DNA from: an uncultured Dysosmobacter sp.
Lineage (GTDB): Bacteria; Bacillota; Clostridia; Oscillospirales; Oscillospiraceae
Assembly (NCBI RefSeq): GCF_947631635.1
Contig: NZ_CANRMB010000005.1
Span: 1 to 64,000, forward strand
Direction of reading: 5' to 3'
DNA length: 64,000 nucleotides
Part shown: piece after piece, positions 1 to 7,667 of the stretch
Position numbering within the stretch: position 1 is the stretch's first letter
How the letters are laid out: each line of letters opens with the position of its first letter
Notes under the pieces: model-generated
What the model was told of the DNA's origin: nothing
Seen by the model: only the letters and a program-made list of their open reading frames with translations
The model's database searches: none
Made by a program: the position numbers and the translations under genes

Positions 1-81
1 GACTACGGCATCTGCGGCGACCTGTTCAAGGTCACCCCGCTGCTGATCGAGGCCATCAAGGCCGCCAAGGCTGCGAAATAA
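1..81 (+). CDS. etfA: Electron transfer flavoprotein alpha subunit, C-terminal end (partial)
   Basis: The window opens inside a plus-strand reading frame that ends at TAA 79-81. The 26 visible residues (DYGICGDLFKVTPLLIEAIK and a Lys/Ala-rich end) match the conserved C-terminus of EtfA, where a GDLF...P.L...I motif closes the FAD-binding domain. EtfA forms a heterodimer with EtfB and passes electrons from acyl-CoA dehydrogenases; in anaerobes it often takes part in bifurcation. Only the tail is visible, so the call rests on this short motif and the start and operon partners lie outside the window. Confidence 0.7.
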   Translation, partial: DYGICGDLFKVTPLLIEAIKAAKAAK

Positions 82-104
82 GAACCCCCAAATTTGGGAA
101 AACT

Positions 105-137
105 GGCCCCCGGCGCTTTTCAAAAGCGCCGGGGGCC
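105..137 (+). terminator. Hairpin after etfA
   Basis: A perfect 16-bp inverted repeat (105-120 with 122-137), GC-rich at its base, lies 24 bases after the etfA stop. It lacks a clear T-run, so it is a probable but not classical terminator. Confidence 0.55.
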
Positions 138-160
138 ATTGGCTGCCTGATGGATGTGAA

Positions 161-196
161 GATCCCCCGGAGGACGACAGTCCTTCGGGGGATCTT
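161..196. terminator. Hairpin between etfA and the small XRE gene
   Basis: Arms at 161-175 and 180-194 form a GC-rich stem with one G-T pair, followed on the plus strand by TTTAT. It could end either converging transcript. Confidence 0.45.
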
Positions 197-224
197 TATC
201 ATGCGGGGGAGACCGTGGGATTTC

Positions 225-440
225 TTATTTCCGTGGAAATGGATTTGGAATATCGCTGACACCGCAGATATAGTCCATGCTGACATTATAATATTTTGCC
301 AGGATGATCATGCTCTCCAAAGGAATGCGGCTCTTGCCAAGTTCGTAATCAGAGTAGGTTTTTTGACCAACCTTCAAAAGTTCTGCGATATATGTCTGAC
401 TTACGCCTGCTTTTTTCCGCAGATTTTGTATCCGTTCCAT
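225..440 (-). CDS. Small XRE-family helix-turn-helix regulator
   Basis: A compact Cro/C1-type DNA-binding protein of about 71 residues, essentially one HTH domain. The core (LRKKAGVSQTYIAELLKVGQ followed by YSDYELGKSRIPLESMIILA) is the standard five-helix XRE fold and ends with the usual YNVSMDYICG segment. I start it at ATG 440. A GAGGTG sequence 15 bases upstream also permits a TTG start at 449, and an ATG at 476 would need a poor ribosome site. It has no effector domain and no obvious regulated neighbour; it may act on its own promoter or on the divergent Cys protein at 576. A similar solo XRE protein occurs at 40422. Confidence 0.8.
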   Translation of the reverse strand: MERIQNLRKKAGVSQTYIAELLKVGQKTYSDYELGKSRIPLESMIILAKYYNVSMDYICGVSDIPNPFPRK

Positions 441-575
441 GTACTGCAAAAACATCACCTCAAGATAAGTATACAACAGAGTTTATAACTCTAAAACCAC
501 CGTTTGAATCAAAGAACGTATTATCATTTGAGATGACAGAGATATCACAGAGAAGAGACAGGGGGAGGTGATTCG

Positions 576-749
576 ATGGAGTCCAGCTGTGAGACCTGCG
601 CCTACTTTGTGCGGCATTATATCAAAATCGGGGAGAAGTATAAAACGGCATCCGGCGGGCACTGTTTTTATCCCCGCATCAAACTGCGCTTTGAGGATAC
701 GCCGGCCTGTGATCACTATCAGGCGCAGGAAAAGCAAAAAGCTGACTGA
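576..749 (+). CDS. Small cysteine-containing protein, unknown function
   Basis: A 57-residue protein with a strong ribosome site (GGGGGAGG, 561-568) before ATG 576. It has a CETC pair near the N-terminus, then an HCFYP and an ACDHY motif, so four Cys and two His residues could form a small zinc-binding fold. I do not recognise a named family. The frame ends inside the terminator hairpin shared with trmO. The ribosome site and conserved-looking Cys spacing argue that it is real despite its size. Confidence 0.65.
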   Translation: MESSCETCAYFVRHYIKIGEKYKTASGGHCFYPRIKLRFEDTPACDHYQAQEKQKAD

Positions 750-771
750 CCCAAAGGTCAGTCAGCTTTTT
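736..771. terminator. Bidirectional terminator between converging genes
   Basis: A perfect 15-bp inverted repeat (736-750 with 757-771) with a 6-base loop, A-run on one side and T-run on the other. It contains the stop codons of both the small Cys gene and trmO. Confidence 0.9.
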
Positions 772-1453
772 GCTGGATGTCCGTGACGGTCAGCCTGCCG
801 CCGTCCACGGAGAATTTCACCTCCATCCCCGCGAACCCAAAGCCATAGACCCGTGCGGGGTCGTTTTGGTAATGGGGCCGGGGGTCCTGGGCCAGCACGC
901 CCCGCAGGGCCTCCAGCCGTTCCGCCGGGACGCGGGGCAGAAGGGCGTCGGGGATGACCACCTCCAGCGTCTCCCCGGCGGGGACGGAGGCAAAGCCGCC
1001 TAAGGCGTCGGGGTGGCAGTCGGCGTAGGGGATGTAGGGCTTGATGTCCAGAATGGGCGTGCCGTCCATCAGGTCCGCGCCCCGGATGCGCAGGATGGGG
1101 CCGTGCTCCGCCGTCTGCTGGATGCCTGCCAGCTTCACGGAGGACAGGGCGATGGGGTTGGGCCGGAAGGGGGAGCGGGTGGCAAACACCCCCATCCGCC
1201 GGTTGCCGCCCAGCCGGGGCGGCCGCACGGTGGGGGACCACTCCCCGCGGATGGCCTGGTCAAAGACCCACACCAGCCACAGGTGGGAGAAGTCCTCCAA
1301 TCCCCGCAGGGCGTCGGCGTTTCGGAAGGCGGGCTCAAAAACAACGGTGGCTTCCAGGGCGTCCACCAGGCCGCTCTGCCGGGGAACGCCGAATTTGGTG
1401 GAAAAATCGCTGTGGATGCGGGCGATGACCTGCATGGAGAATTCCTGGGGCAT
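758..1453 (-). CDS. trmO: tRNA (N6-threonylcarbamoyladenosine-N6)-methyltransferase, TrmO/TsaA family
   Basis: TrmO uses SAM to methylate t6A37 in tRNA-Thr(GGU). The N-terminal TsaA beta-barrel is clear: start VIARIHSDFSTKFGVPRQSG, then LEDFSHLWLVWVF, then GVFATRSPFRPNPIALSSVK, which carries the family R-S-P-x-R-P-N-P signature, and GADLMDGTPILDIKPYIPYAD. A C-terminal domain with QNDPARVYGF follows, as in full-length TrmO. The start is ATG 1453, preceded by GGAGG at 8 bases; an upstream ATG at 1486 lacks a ribosome site. Length is about 231 residues, normal for the family. It stands alone between two terminators. Confidence 0.92.
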   Translation of the reverse strand: MPQEFSMQVIARIHSDFSTKFGVPRQSGLVDALEATVVFEPAFRNADALRGLEDFSHLWLVWVFDQAIRGEWSPTVRPPRLGGNRRMGVFATRSPFRPNPIALSSVKLAGIQQTAEHGPILRIRGADLMDGTPILDIKPYIPYADCHPDALGGFASVPAGETLEVVIPDALLPRVPAERLEALRGVLAQDPRPHYQNDPARVYGFGFAGMEVKFSVDGGRLTVTDIQQKAD

Positions 1454-1518
1454 GGGGCGTGCCTCCTTCATCGGTTCTGGTTTCAATTATACAGGATTCT
1501 GGGAAAAAAGAAACCCCA

Positions 1519-1553
1519 AAAAACGCGGGACCCCAGCGGTTGCCGGAGTCCCG
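1519..1553 (-). terminator. Terminator of the lipoprotein gene
   Basis: On the minus strand a 9-bp stem (1553-1545 with 1534-1526, one G-T pair) is followed by a run of six T, 20 bases after the stop at 1575. Confidence 0.75.
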
Positions 1554-1574
1554 TACTAGTCAGGGGGCGGTGCG

Positions 1575-2012
1575 TTAAAACATGCTGCTGGAGCTGTTCT
1601 CCCAGTCCGTCAGGTCGCCGTCGCGGTCATGGACGCGGGCGTTCCTGAGCATCTGCTCATAGGATGTGCCTCCCGTGGTGCCGCGGGTGCGGCTGGCGGT
1701 GCCGTTCTTGGCGGTGTCGCCGGTGAGGGCGTCGCCGACATCGTCGATGCCGTCCTTGACGTCATCGGCGCCGTCGGTGATGGCGTCTCCGACGTCCTCC
1801 ATCAGAGAATCGTCCTTGCCGCCGTTGGTATTGCCATTGGTGTTGGCGCTGCCGTTGTTGCCGCCGTTGTTGCCACCGGTGGAGTCACTGCCGGTCACAG
1901 CGCTGCCGTTCTGGTTTGCGCTGTTGTCCTGCTGCTTGTCATTGCCGCCGCAGGCGGTCAGGGAAAATACCAGCAGCAGGGAGGCCACTAAGAGCGTTAA
2001 GCTTCTTCTCAC
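1575..2012 (-). CDS. Secreted lipoprotein with Gly/Asn-rich linker, unknown function
   Basis: A 145-residue protein starting at GTG 2012 behind a perfect AAAGGAGGAG site. It has a charged n-region (RRS), a hydrophobic h-region and a lipobox (FSLTAC-GGN), so it should be lipid-anchored outside the membrane. About 45 residues rich in Asn, Gly, Ser and Thr follow, then an acidic repeat-like stretch (DVGDAITDGADDVKDGIDDV) and a C-terminal segment with GTSYEQMLRNARVHDRDGDLTD. The acidic part resembles small lipoproteins common in Oscillospiraceae, but I cannot give a function. It is monocistronic. Confidence 0.8.
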   Translation of the reverse strand: MRRSLTLLVASLLLVFSLTACGGNDKQQDNSANQNGSAVTGSDSTGGNNGGNNGSANTNGNTNGGKDDSLMEDVGDAITDGADDVKDGIDDVGDALTGDTAKNGTASRTRGTTGGTSYEQMLRNARVHDRDGDLTDWENSSSSMF

Positions 2013-2377
2013 GTTGTCTCCTCCTTTTGCGCGGGTCAAAGTGTGCGATACCCAATCGGGACCCCAGTAAACAAGGGGCAACACGCCTGGCGGCGTCTGC
2101 GATCAACGCCGCCAGCCGCTTGCAATGCCCTGAAAAACCGTGTTGTCCGTTGTTCACTGAGGGTATTGTCTCCGAAAATGCAGAGCGGAGTCATGGGAGT
2201 TTCTGCCGGAAAATCGATTTTTTGAAAAAAAGAAAACTTTGCAGGCAGCCGCGGCGGCGCTGTCCGGGACCATCCGGCCCAGGATTTGGGCTTGGGCGCT
2301 GGAAAAAGGCGCAGGGACCACAAAAAAATTTACTTCGCCGGCAAAAGGTTGGAGAGACATTTTTTTCCCGCGAAGGT
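2013..2377. other. Intergenic stretch upstream of the ptsH promoter
   Basis: 365 bases between the divergent lipoprotein gene and the ptsH promoter. I see no convincing coding frame or RNA gene; short frames here lack ribosome sites. It should hold the lipoprotein promoter, which I could not place. Confidence 0.5.
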
Positions 2378-2406
2378 TTGCAAAAATGCCCCTTAAGTGG
2401 TATAAT
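2378..2406 (+). promoter_or_regulatory. Sigma-A promoter for ptsH
   Basis: TTGCAA (2378-2383), a 17-base spacer and a perfect TATAAT (2401-2406). The leader to ptsH is about 170 bases. Confidence 0.65.
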
Positions 2407-2584
2407 TCCCGGTATCAGTGGTGTAAACTACCAAAAAGGGTTTTTCCATGCAGAGGATTTCCCAAAATGTTTGTGAAAATCGCCGTTGACGAGATGGAAA
2501 AAACCAGTTATGATGATGTTAGAAATATGACTTGCTATGCGAAGCTGTTCAATCTGACTTGGTATAGAAAAGGAGAGCTGTATC

Positions 2585-2848
2585 ATGTATACACAGGAGA
2601 TCACCATTAACAACGAAGTAGGCTTGCACGCCAGACCCGCGACTTTCTTTATCCAGAAGGCCAATGAGTTCAAGAGCGGCATCTGGGTGGAGAAGGAGGA
2701 CCGCCGTGTCAACGCCAAGAGCCTGCTGGGCGTTCTGTCTCTGGGCATCGTGAAAGGCACCACCATCACCCTGATTGCCGATGGCTCTGACGAGAAGGAA
2801 GCTGTCAGCGCGCTGGTGGACCTGGTCAACGACAACTTCGGCGAATAA
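2585..2848 (+). CDS. ptsH: Phosphocarrier protein HPr
   Basis: HPr relays phosphate from PEP via enzyme I to sugar-specific PTS enzymes and in Firmicutes is also a carbon-catabolite signal. The 87-residue protein has the active-site motif GLHARPAT, whose His is phosphorylated by enzyme I, and the regulatory-serine region NAKSLLGVLSLGI, the HPr kinase target equivalent to Ser46. Having the His argues against Crh. The start ATG follows AAAGGAGAG. No ptsI lies nearby. A terminator-like hairpin separates it from uvrC, so uvrC may receive only read-through from this strong promoter. Confidence 0.93.
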   Translation: MYTQEITINNEVGLHARPATFFIQKANEFKSGIWVEKEDRRVNAKSLLGVLSLGIVKGTTITLIADGSDEKEAVSALVDLVNDNFGE

Positions 2849-2868
2849 AAAAACAGATCCAGACCCTT

Positions 2869-2899
2869 GCGGCCCTGCCTGCGCAGGGCCGCCTTTTTT
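2869..2899 (+). terminator. Terminator or attenuator between ptsH and uvrC
   Basis: A perfect 10-bp GC stem (2869-2878 with 2883-2892), a 4-base loop, then C and six T. Confidence 0.88.
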
Positions 2900-2927
2900 G
2901 CAAGACCGGGAAGAGGAGGAGCGCACC

Positions 2928-4757
2928 GTGACCCATGACGAGCTGAAGGAAAAAGCCAACGACCTGCCGCTGCTGCCCGGCGTCTATCTGATGATGGACA
3001 AGACCGGCAGGGTCATCTATGTGGGCAAGGCGAAAAAACTGAAAAACCGGGTGAGCCAATACTTTCAGGACAGCGCCTCCCACACCGCCAAGACGCGGCA
3101 GATGGTGAGCCAGGTGGACCACTTCGACACCATCTTCGTCTCCAGTGAATTCGAGGCCCTGGTGCTGGAAAACTCTCTCATCAAGCGCCACATGCCCCGG
3201 TATAACATCCTGCTGAAGGACGACAAGGGCTATCCCTTTGTCCGCCTCTCCAGGGAGACCTATCCCCGGTTCAGCATGGTCAACAAGTGGGCCAACGACG
3301 GCGCCAGGTACTTCGGCCCCTTCGGCGGCCGGTATGAGACCCGGCAGGCCCTGGACGCGGTGCTGGCCGCCCTGCGCCTGCCCACCTGCAGCCGCCGGTT
3401 CCCCCGGGACATCGGGGCGGAGCGGCCCTGTCTGAACTTCCACATGGGCCGGTGCGACGGGTTCTGCCGTCCGGAGATGACGGCGGAGGAGTATAACCGC
3501 CGCATCCGGCAGGTCTGCCAGATGCTGGAGGGAAAGAGCAGGCAGCTCCTGCGGGAGATGACCGCCGAGATGGAGGCGGAGGCCGAGGCCCTGCGGTTCG
3601 AGCAGGCGGCGGCCATCCGGGACCGCGTCAACGCCATCAGCGCCCTGGCCAACAAGCAGACCGTCATTGCGGGCCTGTGTGCGGACACGGATATCTGGGG
3701 CATTTACCGGGGGGCCGGAAAGTGCTGCTATGCCATCCTGCACATGGAGAACGGCAATCTGGCGGGCCGGGAGACGGAGCTGTTCACCGCCCCCATCGAG
3801 GAGACGGAGGCGGAGATGCTGGCGGCCCTGACGGCCCAGTATTACCTGCCCCGGGCCATCCTACCCCATGAGATCCTGCTGCCCACCGAGACGGAGGGGT
3901 ACTGCGGGAACCTTGCGGAGGTCCTCACCAAGCGGGCGGGACACAAGGTCTGGGTCCATGTGCCCCAGCGGGGGGAGAAAGCGGACCTGCGGGACATGGC
4001 CCGCAGGAACGCCGCTGAGGAGGCGGAGCGGGCCACCACCACCGAGGAGCGCACCGCCCACACGCTGGAGCTGCTGGGCAAAATGCTGGACCTGCCCGCC
4101 CCGCCCAAGCGGATGGAGTCCTTCGACATCTCCAACACCGGCAAGAGCGACATCGTGGCCTCCATGGTGGTGTACAGCGGCACACGGCCTCTGAAGAGCG
4201 CCTACCGCCGCTTCCGCATCAAGGAGCTGGAGGGCCATCCCGACGACTATGCCTCCATGCAGGAGGTGCTGCGCCGCCGCCTCCAGCGGGCCGCCGACGG
4301 GGACGAGAAGTTCCTGCCCCTGCCGGATGTGTTCCTCATCGACGGCGGCGTGACCCACGCCAACGCCGCCCTGGCGGTGGCAAGGGAGTTCGGCGTACAG
4401 GTGCCCATCTTCGGCATGGTGAAGGATGACCGCCATCGCACCCGCGCCCTGGTGACGCCGGAGGGGCAGGAGATCGGCATCGTGAACAACCAGGCGGTGT
4501 TCTCCCTCATCGGGCAGATCCAGGAGGAGACCCACCGTTTCGCCATCACCTACCACCATGAGAGCCACACCAAAAGCGCCATGAAGTCCGCCCTGGATGA
4601 TATCCCCGGTGTGGGACCCAAGCGCCGGGCGGACCTGCGGAAGCACTTCGGCACCATCAGGGCGATCAAAGAGGCGGATGTGGAGGCCCTGTCCGCCGTG
4701 GTGCCCCGCCCTGCGGCAGAGGCGGTCTGGAAGCATTTTCATGGGGAAAAGCCTTAA
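2928..4757 (+). CDS. uvrC: Excinuclease ABC subunit C
   Basis: UvrC makes both incisions around bulky DNA lesions after UvrAB recognition. The 609-residue length is normal. Domains in order: an N-terminal GIY-YIG nuclease (LPGVYLMMDKTGRVIYVGKA, about residues 15-35), a Cys-containing region, a UVR motif near residue 210 (ALRFEQAAAIRDRVNAI), the RNase-H-like C-terminal nuclease (VFLIDGG, ...HRTRAL) and a terminal helix-hairpin-helix pair (LDDIPGVGPKRRADLRKHFG). The start is GTG 2928 behind GAGGAGG; longer in-frame extensions overlap ptsH and lack a ribosome site. It has no promoter of its own that I can see and is followed by a strong terminator. Confidence 0.96.
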   Translation: MTHDELKEKANDLPLLPGVYLMMDKTGRVIYVGKAKKLKNRVSQYFQDSASHTAKTRQMVSQVDHFDTIFVSSEFEALVLENSLIKRHMPRYNILLKDDKGYPFVRLSRETYPRFSMVNKWANDGARYFGPFGGRYETRQALDAVLAALRLPTCSRRFPRDIGAERPCLNFHMGRCDGFCRPEMTAEEYNRRIRQVCQMLEGKSRQLLREMTAEMEAEAEALRFEQAAAIRDRVNAISALANKQTVIAGLCADTDIWGIYRGAGKCCYAILHMENGNLAGRETELFTAPIEETEAEMLAALTAQYYLPRAILPHEILLPTETEGYCGNLAEVLTKRAGHKVWVHVPQRGEKADLRDMARRNAAEEAERATTTEERTAHTLELLGKMLDLPAPPKRMESFDISNTGKSDIVASMVVYSGTRPLKSAYRRFRIKELEGHPDDYASMQEVLRRRLQRAADGDEKFLPLPDVFLIDGGVTHANAALAVAREFGVQVPIFGMVKDDRHRTRALVTPEGQEIGIVNNQAVFSLIGQIQEETHRFAITYHHESHTKSAMKSALDDIPGVGPKRRADLRKHFGTIRAIKEADVEALSAVVPRPAAEAVWKHFHGEKP

Positions 4758-4796
4758 AAAAGTCTCCTGTCTGCATCGCAGACAGGAGACTTTTTT
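4756..4796 (+). terminator. Terminator of uvrC
   Basis: A perfect 18-bp inverted repeat (4756-4773 with 4779-4796) with a 5-base loop, A-run and T-run; the left arm begins within the stop codon. Confidence 0.93.
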
Positions 4797-4969
4797 GCAG
4801 TTAAGTGCGGCATGGTATCGGGACCGCCCCAAAACAATGTTTTACAGCGTTTTTTCAATGAACCGGTGTCCGCTGTGGGCGATTGTGCCGCCTGCGTTCA
4901 TGGATGAAATGCTCATGATATCCCCCATCTATGCACGAGCATCCAGTACCGCTTCCGCGAAGAGCTGTC

Positions 4970-5485
4970 TCACGAAAAGAACCGCCTCCGCAGCTTCCGC
5001 CGCCACAGGTTCGTCAGCCGGGCCAGCACCAGGTCCAGCAATAAGAATACCAGATTCCCCATGACCAGCAGGGCCGCGTTCATCAGCCGGGACGCCTCCA
5101 TCAGGTCCGCCGTCAGCCCCAGCAGGCGCAGGAGCAGGCCGTACAGCGCCGCGATGACCCCGTTGCAGACCGCCAGCCTGACGGCCAGCCGCAGAAGCCG
5201 GGAGGGCATGCGGGCCACATGGGGGCGCAGGAGGGGATACCATCCGAACCCGATATATACCAGCGCCAGCTCCCGGTCCGGCACCAGCAGCAGGGCCAGA
5301 AGGGACACCGTGCAGAAGGCCGTGGCTGCGGCCCTGGCGCCGTATTCCTCCAGCACCGGGAGCAGGACCGCCATGGCCAGCACCGGCGCGGCAAAGGTGC
5401 CGATGCCGATGGCGCCTCCCAACAGCAGGACCACCACCGCCAGGGCGGACAGCATGCCGCACAGGGCGATTTTCCGGCTCTTCAT
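4970..5485 (-). CDS. Multi-pass membrane protein, resembling ECF S-components, unknown function
   Basis: About 171 residues, mostly hydrophobic, with five or six predicted membrane segments and a basic C-terminus (WRRKLRRRF). The N-terminal pattern, a short basic stretch then GMLSALAVVVLLLGGAIGIG, recalls substrate-binding S-components of ECF transporters, but no substrate motif is evident. ATG 5485 overlaps the TGA of the upstream LTA-synthase-like gene by one base, implying translational coupling; a GTG at 5488 is an alternative start. Coupling suggests a joint envelope role, such as a partner or exporter for the sulfatase-fold enzyme. That is inference. Confidence 0.72.
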   Translation of the reverse strand: MKSRKIALCGMLSALAVVVLLLGGAIGIGTFAAPVLAMAVLLPVLEEYGARAAATAFCTVSLLALLLVPDRELALVYIGFGWYPLLRPHVARMPSRLLRLAVRLAVCNGVIAALYGLLLRLLGLTADLMEASRLMNAALLVMGNLVFLLLDLVLARLTNLWRRKLRRRFFS

Positions 5486-7383
5486 CACGCCACTTCCTTA
5501 TACCGCAGCTTGTAGTAGCTCCATTTCCGCCATTTCGGCAGGCTTTCCAGCAGGCTCTGCCCCCGGCTGTCCTTTTCCAGCTCATCCAAGAAGCACAGGC
5601 CGGCATCCGGCAGCAGGCAGGCGTTCTTCTGCACCACCGGGGCTGTCCGCCGCAGCTCATTCAGGAAGTCGAACCAGGGGCTCTCTCCGGCGCGGCCCGT
5701 CAGCTCCAGCACCGCGGCCCCCAGGAAGGCGGCGGAGATGGGATCGTTTTCCGGCAGGTCCAGCGCCTTTACAGCGGACTCCCAGTCCAGGGTTTCCGCG
5801 GCGGCGTCGTTGGCCCAGATCACATAGGGCGTCTCATAGGAGGTCAGGGCGTCCCAGGCCCGGTCCTCCGTCATGCCCAGCTCCCGGTAGCCCAGCTGGT
5901 TGTCCCCCAGATAGGGCAGATGGTCCCCGAAAAACACCAGCACCACCGGCTCCTCCTGGGCGGCGAAGTAATCCCGCAGGCGGCCCAGCATGGCGTCGGC
6001 GTCCCGGACGCCCTCCACATAGACCTTGAGCAGGATCTCCACCTGTTCTGTGACTGCCGCTGTCAGCGGTACGTCGGGGAAATCGTATCCCTCGCCGTAT
6101 TTGTCCGGGGTGTAGGACATGTGGTTCTGAATGGTGGTGGTGTAGTTGAACAGCGGCTGGCCCTGGGCCAGGGCCTCCTCGAATTTGCCCTCGATAAAAT
6201 CCGCCATATAGTCGTCCGTCACCCAGCGGCCCTTGTATTGGAGGGATTCCATCTCATCCGCAAACACGGTCTCCTCCGCGCCGAACCAGCGGTACACATT
6301 CTCCCGGTTGTAGAACCAGTCGTCGCCGGGGTGGAAGAAGGAGGTGTGGTATCCGTCGCCGCCGAACACCCGGAACAGACTGTCCAGGTCCCGGTTCACC
6401 ACCCGGAAGGCGGAGGTGGTAGCGGCGGAGAGGGCGTTGGTCTGCATGCCCGTCAGCACGTCGAACTCCGTGTTGGCGGTGCCTCCCGCAAAGCCGGGCA
6501 CCACGATGTGGCCGGAGAGGGCGTGGGGATCGTTTTGCAGGGCGTGGAGGCTGGACAGGGGATCATTGCTCTCGTCAAAGGCAAAGGCTGGACCGTCTGT
6601 GATGTCGGAGAAGGCCTCGTTCATCACCATGATGACATGGACCGGCTTGCCCTGCCCGGCTTGGCCGCCGGTCTCCCAGGCGGCGGCCTCCGCCTTGCTG
6701 AAGCCCTCCGGCCTGTCGATGGGATAGGTGGTGAACTGGTGGCAGAAGCAGTAGGGGAAGCCCAGCTCGTTGAACACCGAGGGGATATAGTAGGCGTTGG
6801 ACACCCGGAAGGAATTGTACAGGTCATTGGAGGCGTACACGGTCAGGATCAGGGCCGCCAGCACGCCCAGGCTGGCGGCGGCCCCCAGCAGACTGCCCAG
6901 CCAGCCCCGCAGCTTTTCCACAGGGAATGGCCGGCACCCGACAAACACGCCCAGGACCAGCAGCAGAAAGGTGACCAGCACCACCACGGCGATGACCTTG
7001 ATGGGGAAGTGGATGTCATAGCTCCCCATGGCGCTGCCCACCTCCTTCAGGAGGCCAAGGTCCCGGGGAAACACCGGCTCGTCCCGGACCTCGATCTTGA
7101 TGCGGTTGGCGATGGACAGGCCGCACACGGCCAGATTCACCAGCGCCGCCCCCCAAAACACATTGCGGAACAGGCAGGTGCATACCAGCAGCAGCAGGCC
7201 GATGGGCATAGCGTTCAGCACGATCAGCAGGGGCTGGGCCTTGAGATGGGCCAGCACGGTCCGCAGGGCGTTGGGCTGGCACCACAGGGCCAGCAGGGTA
7301 ATGGCGCCTGCCAGCAGCACCGCCGCCAACAGCGTCAGCGGCAGGGACAGGCGGTATTTGGGAAATCGTTTATGAATCTTCAA
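5485..7383 (-). CDS. Lipoteichoic-acid-synthase-like membrane sulfatase-fold transferase
   Basis: About 632 residues with four or five N-terminal membrane helices and an extracellular alkaline-phosphatase/sulfatase domain. Diagnostic features are GGTANTEFDVLTG near residue 300, whose Thr matches the LtaS nucleophile, and VFFGDHLPYLGDN near residue 480, a metal-binding segment. LtaS-type enzymes transfer glycerol-phosphate from phosphatidylglycerol to build polyglycerol-phosphate chains; related enzymes modify other glycans. I favour TTG 7383 (AAAGGA 10 bases upstream) because a TATAAT at 7430-7425 leaves almost no leader for the upstream TTG at 7413. A membrane protein is coupled downstream. 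Confidence 0.88.
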   Translation of the reverse strand: MKIHKRFPKYRLSLPLTLLAAVLLAGAITLLALWCQPNALRTVLAHLKAQPLLIVLNAMPIGLLLLVCTCLFRNVFWGAALVNLAVCGLSIANRIKIEVRDEPVFPRDLGLLKEVGSAMGSYDIHFPIKVIAVVVLVTFLLLVLGVFVGCRPFPVEKLRGWLGSLLGAAASLGVLAALILTVYASNDLYNSFRVSNAYYIPSVFNELGFPYCFCHQFTTYPIDRPEGFSKAEAAAWETGGQAGQGKPVHVIMVMNEAFSDITDGPAFAFDESNDPLSSLHALQNDPHALSGHIVVPGFAGGTANTEFDVLTGMQTNALSAATTSAFRVVNRDLDSLFRVFGGDGYHTSFFHPGDDWFYNRENVYRWFGAEETVFADEMESLQYKGRWVTDDYMADFIEGKFEEALAQGQPLFNYTTTIQNHMSYTPDKYGEGYDFPDVPLTAAVTEQVEILLKVYVEGVRDADAMLGRLRDYFAAQEEPVVLVFFGDHLPYLGDNQLGYRELGMTEDRAWDALTSYETPYVIWANDAAAETLDWESAVKALDLPENDPISAAFLGAAVLELTGRAGESPWFDFLNELRRTAPVVQKNACLLPDAGLCFLDELEKDSRGQSLLESLPKWRKWSYYKLRYKEVA

Positions 7384-7424
7384 AGGCGGCAGGTCCTTTC
7401 CGAAAAAATACAAAGAATACCTCT

Positions 7425-7452
7425 ATTATATGGATTTTGGCGGAAAATGCAA
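7425..7452 (-). promoter_or_regulatory. Promoter of the LTA-synthase-like gene
   Basis: Minus-strand TATAAT (7430-7425) with TTGCAT (7452-7447) at 16 bases. The -35 match is moderate. Confidence 0.5.
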
Positions 7453-7549
7453 GAACAGCGGAGACGCTACGGCTCATGGGGGCATTTTTGCCGGGGCTGT
7501 GCTATGCTTTCCTGCCGGAACCCCTGGGCCCCAGGCACATCATTTTGAC

Positions 7550-7585
7550 AAAATGCCCCTCTGTTTGAAAACAGAGGGGCATTTT
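7550..7585 (-). terminator. Terminator downstream of the first CobW-like gene
   Basis: A 16-bp inverted repeat (7551-7566 with 7569-7584) with flanking A and T runs, about 85 bases after the stop of the gene at 7668. It could work in both directions. Confidence 0.8.
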
Positions 7586-7667
7586 TCTGTAAAAGATTAC
7601 AAATGGTAAAAGAATTCGACGTGCTCCGCCGCCGGAAGCGGGGCGCCGCAAAGCGAGAACAGACCGC

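Noticed and set aside
5485-7413. Upstream TTG start at 7413 for the LTA-synthase-like gene
   Set aside because: The likely -10 box ends only 11 bases upstream, leaving almost no leader; TTG 7383 has a better ribosome site.
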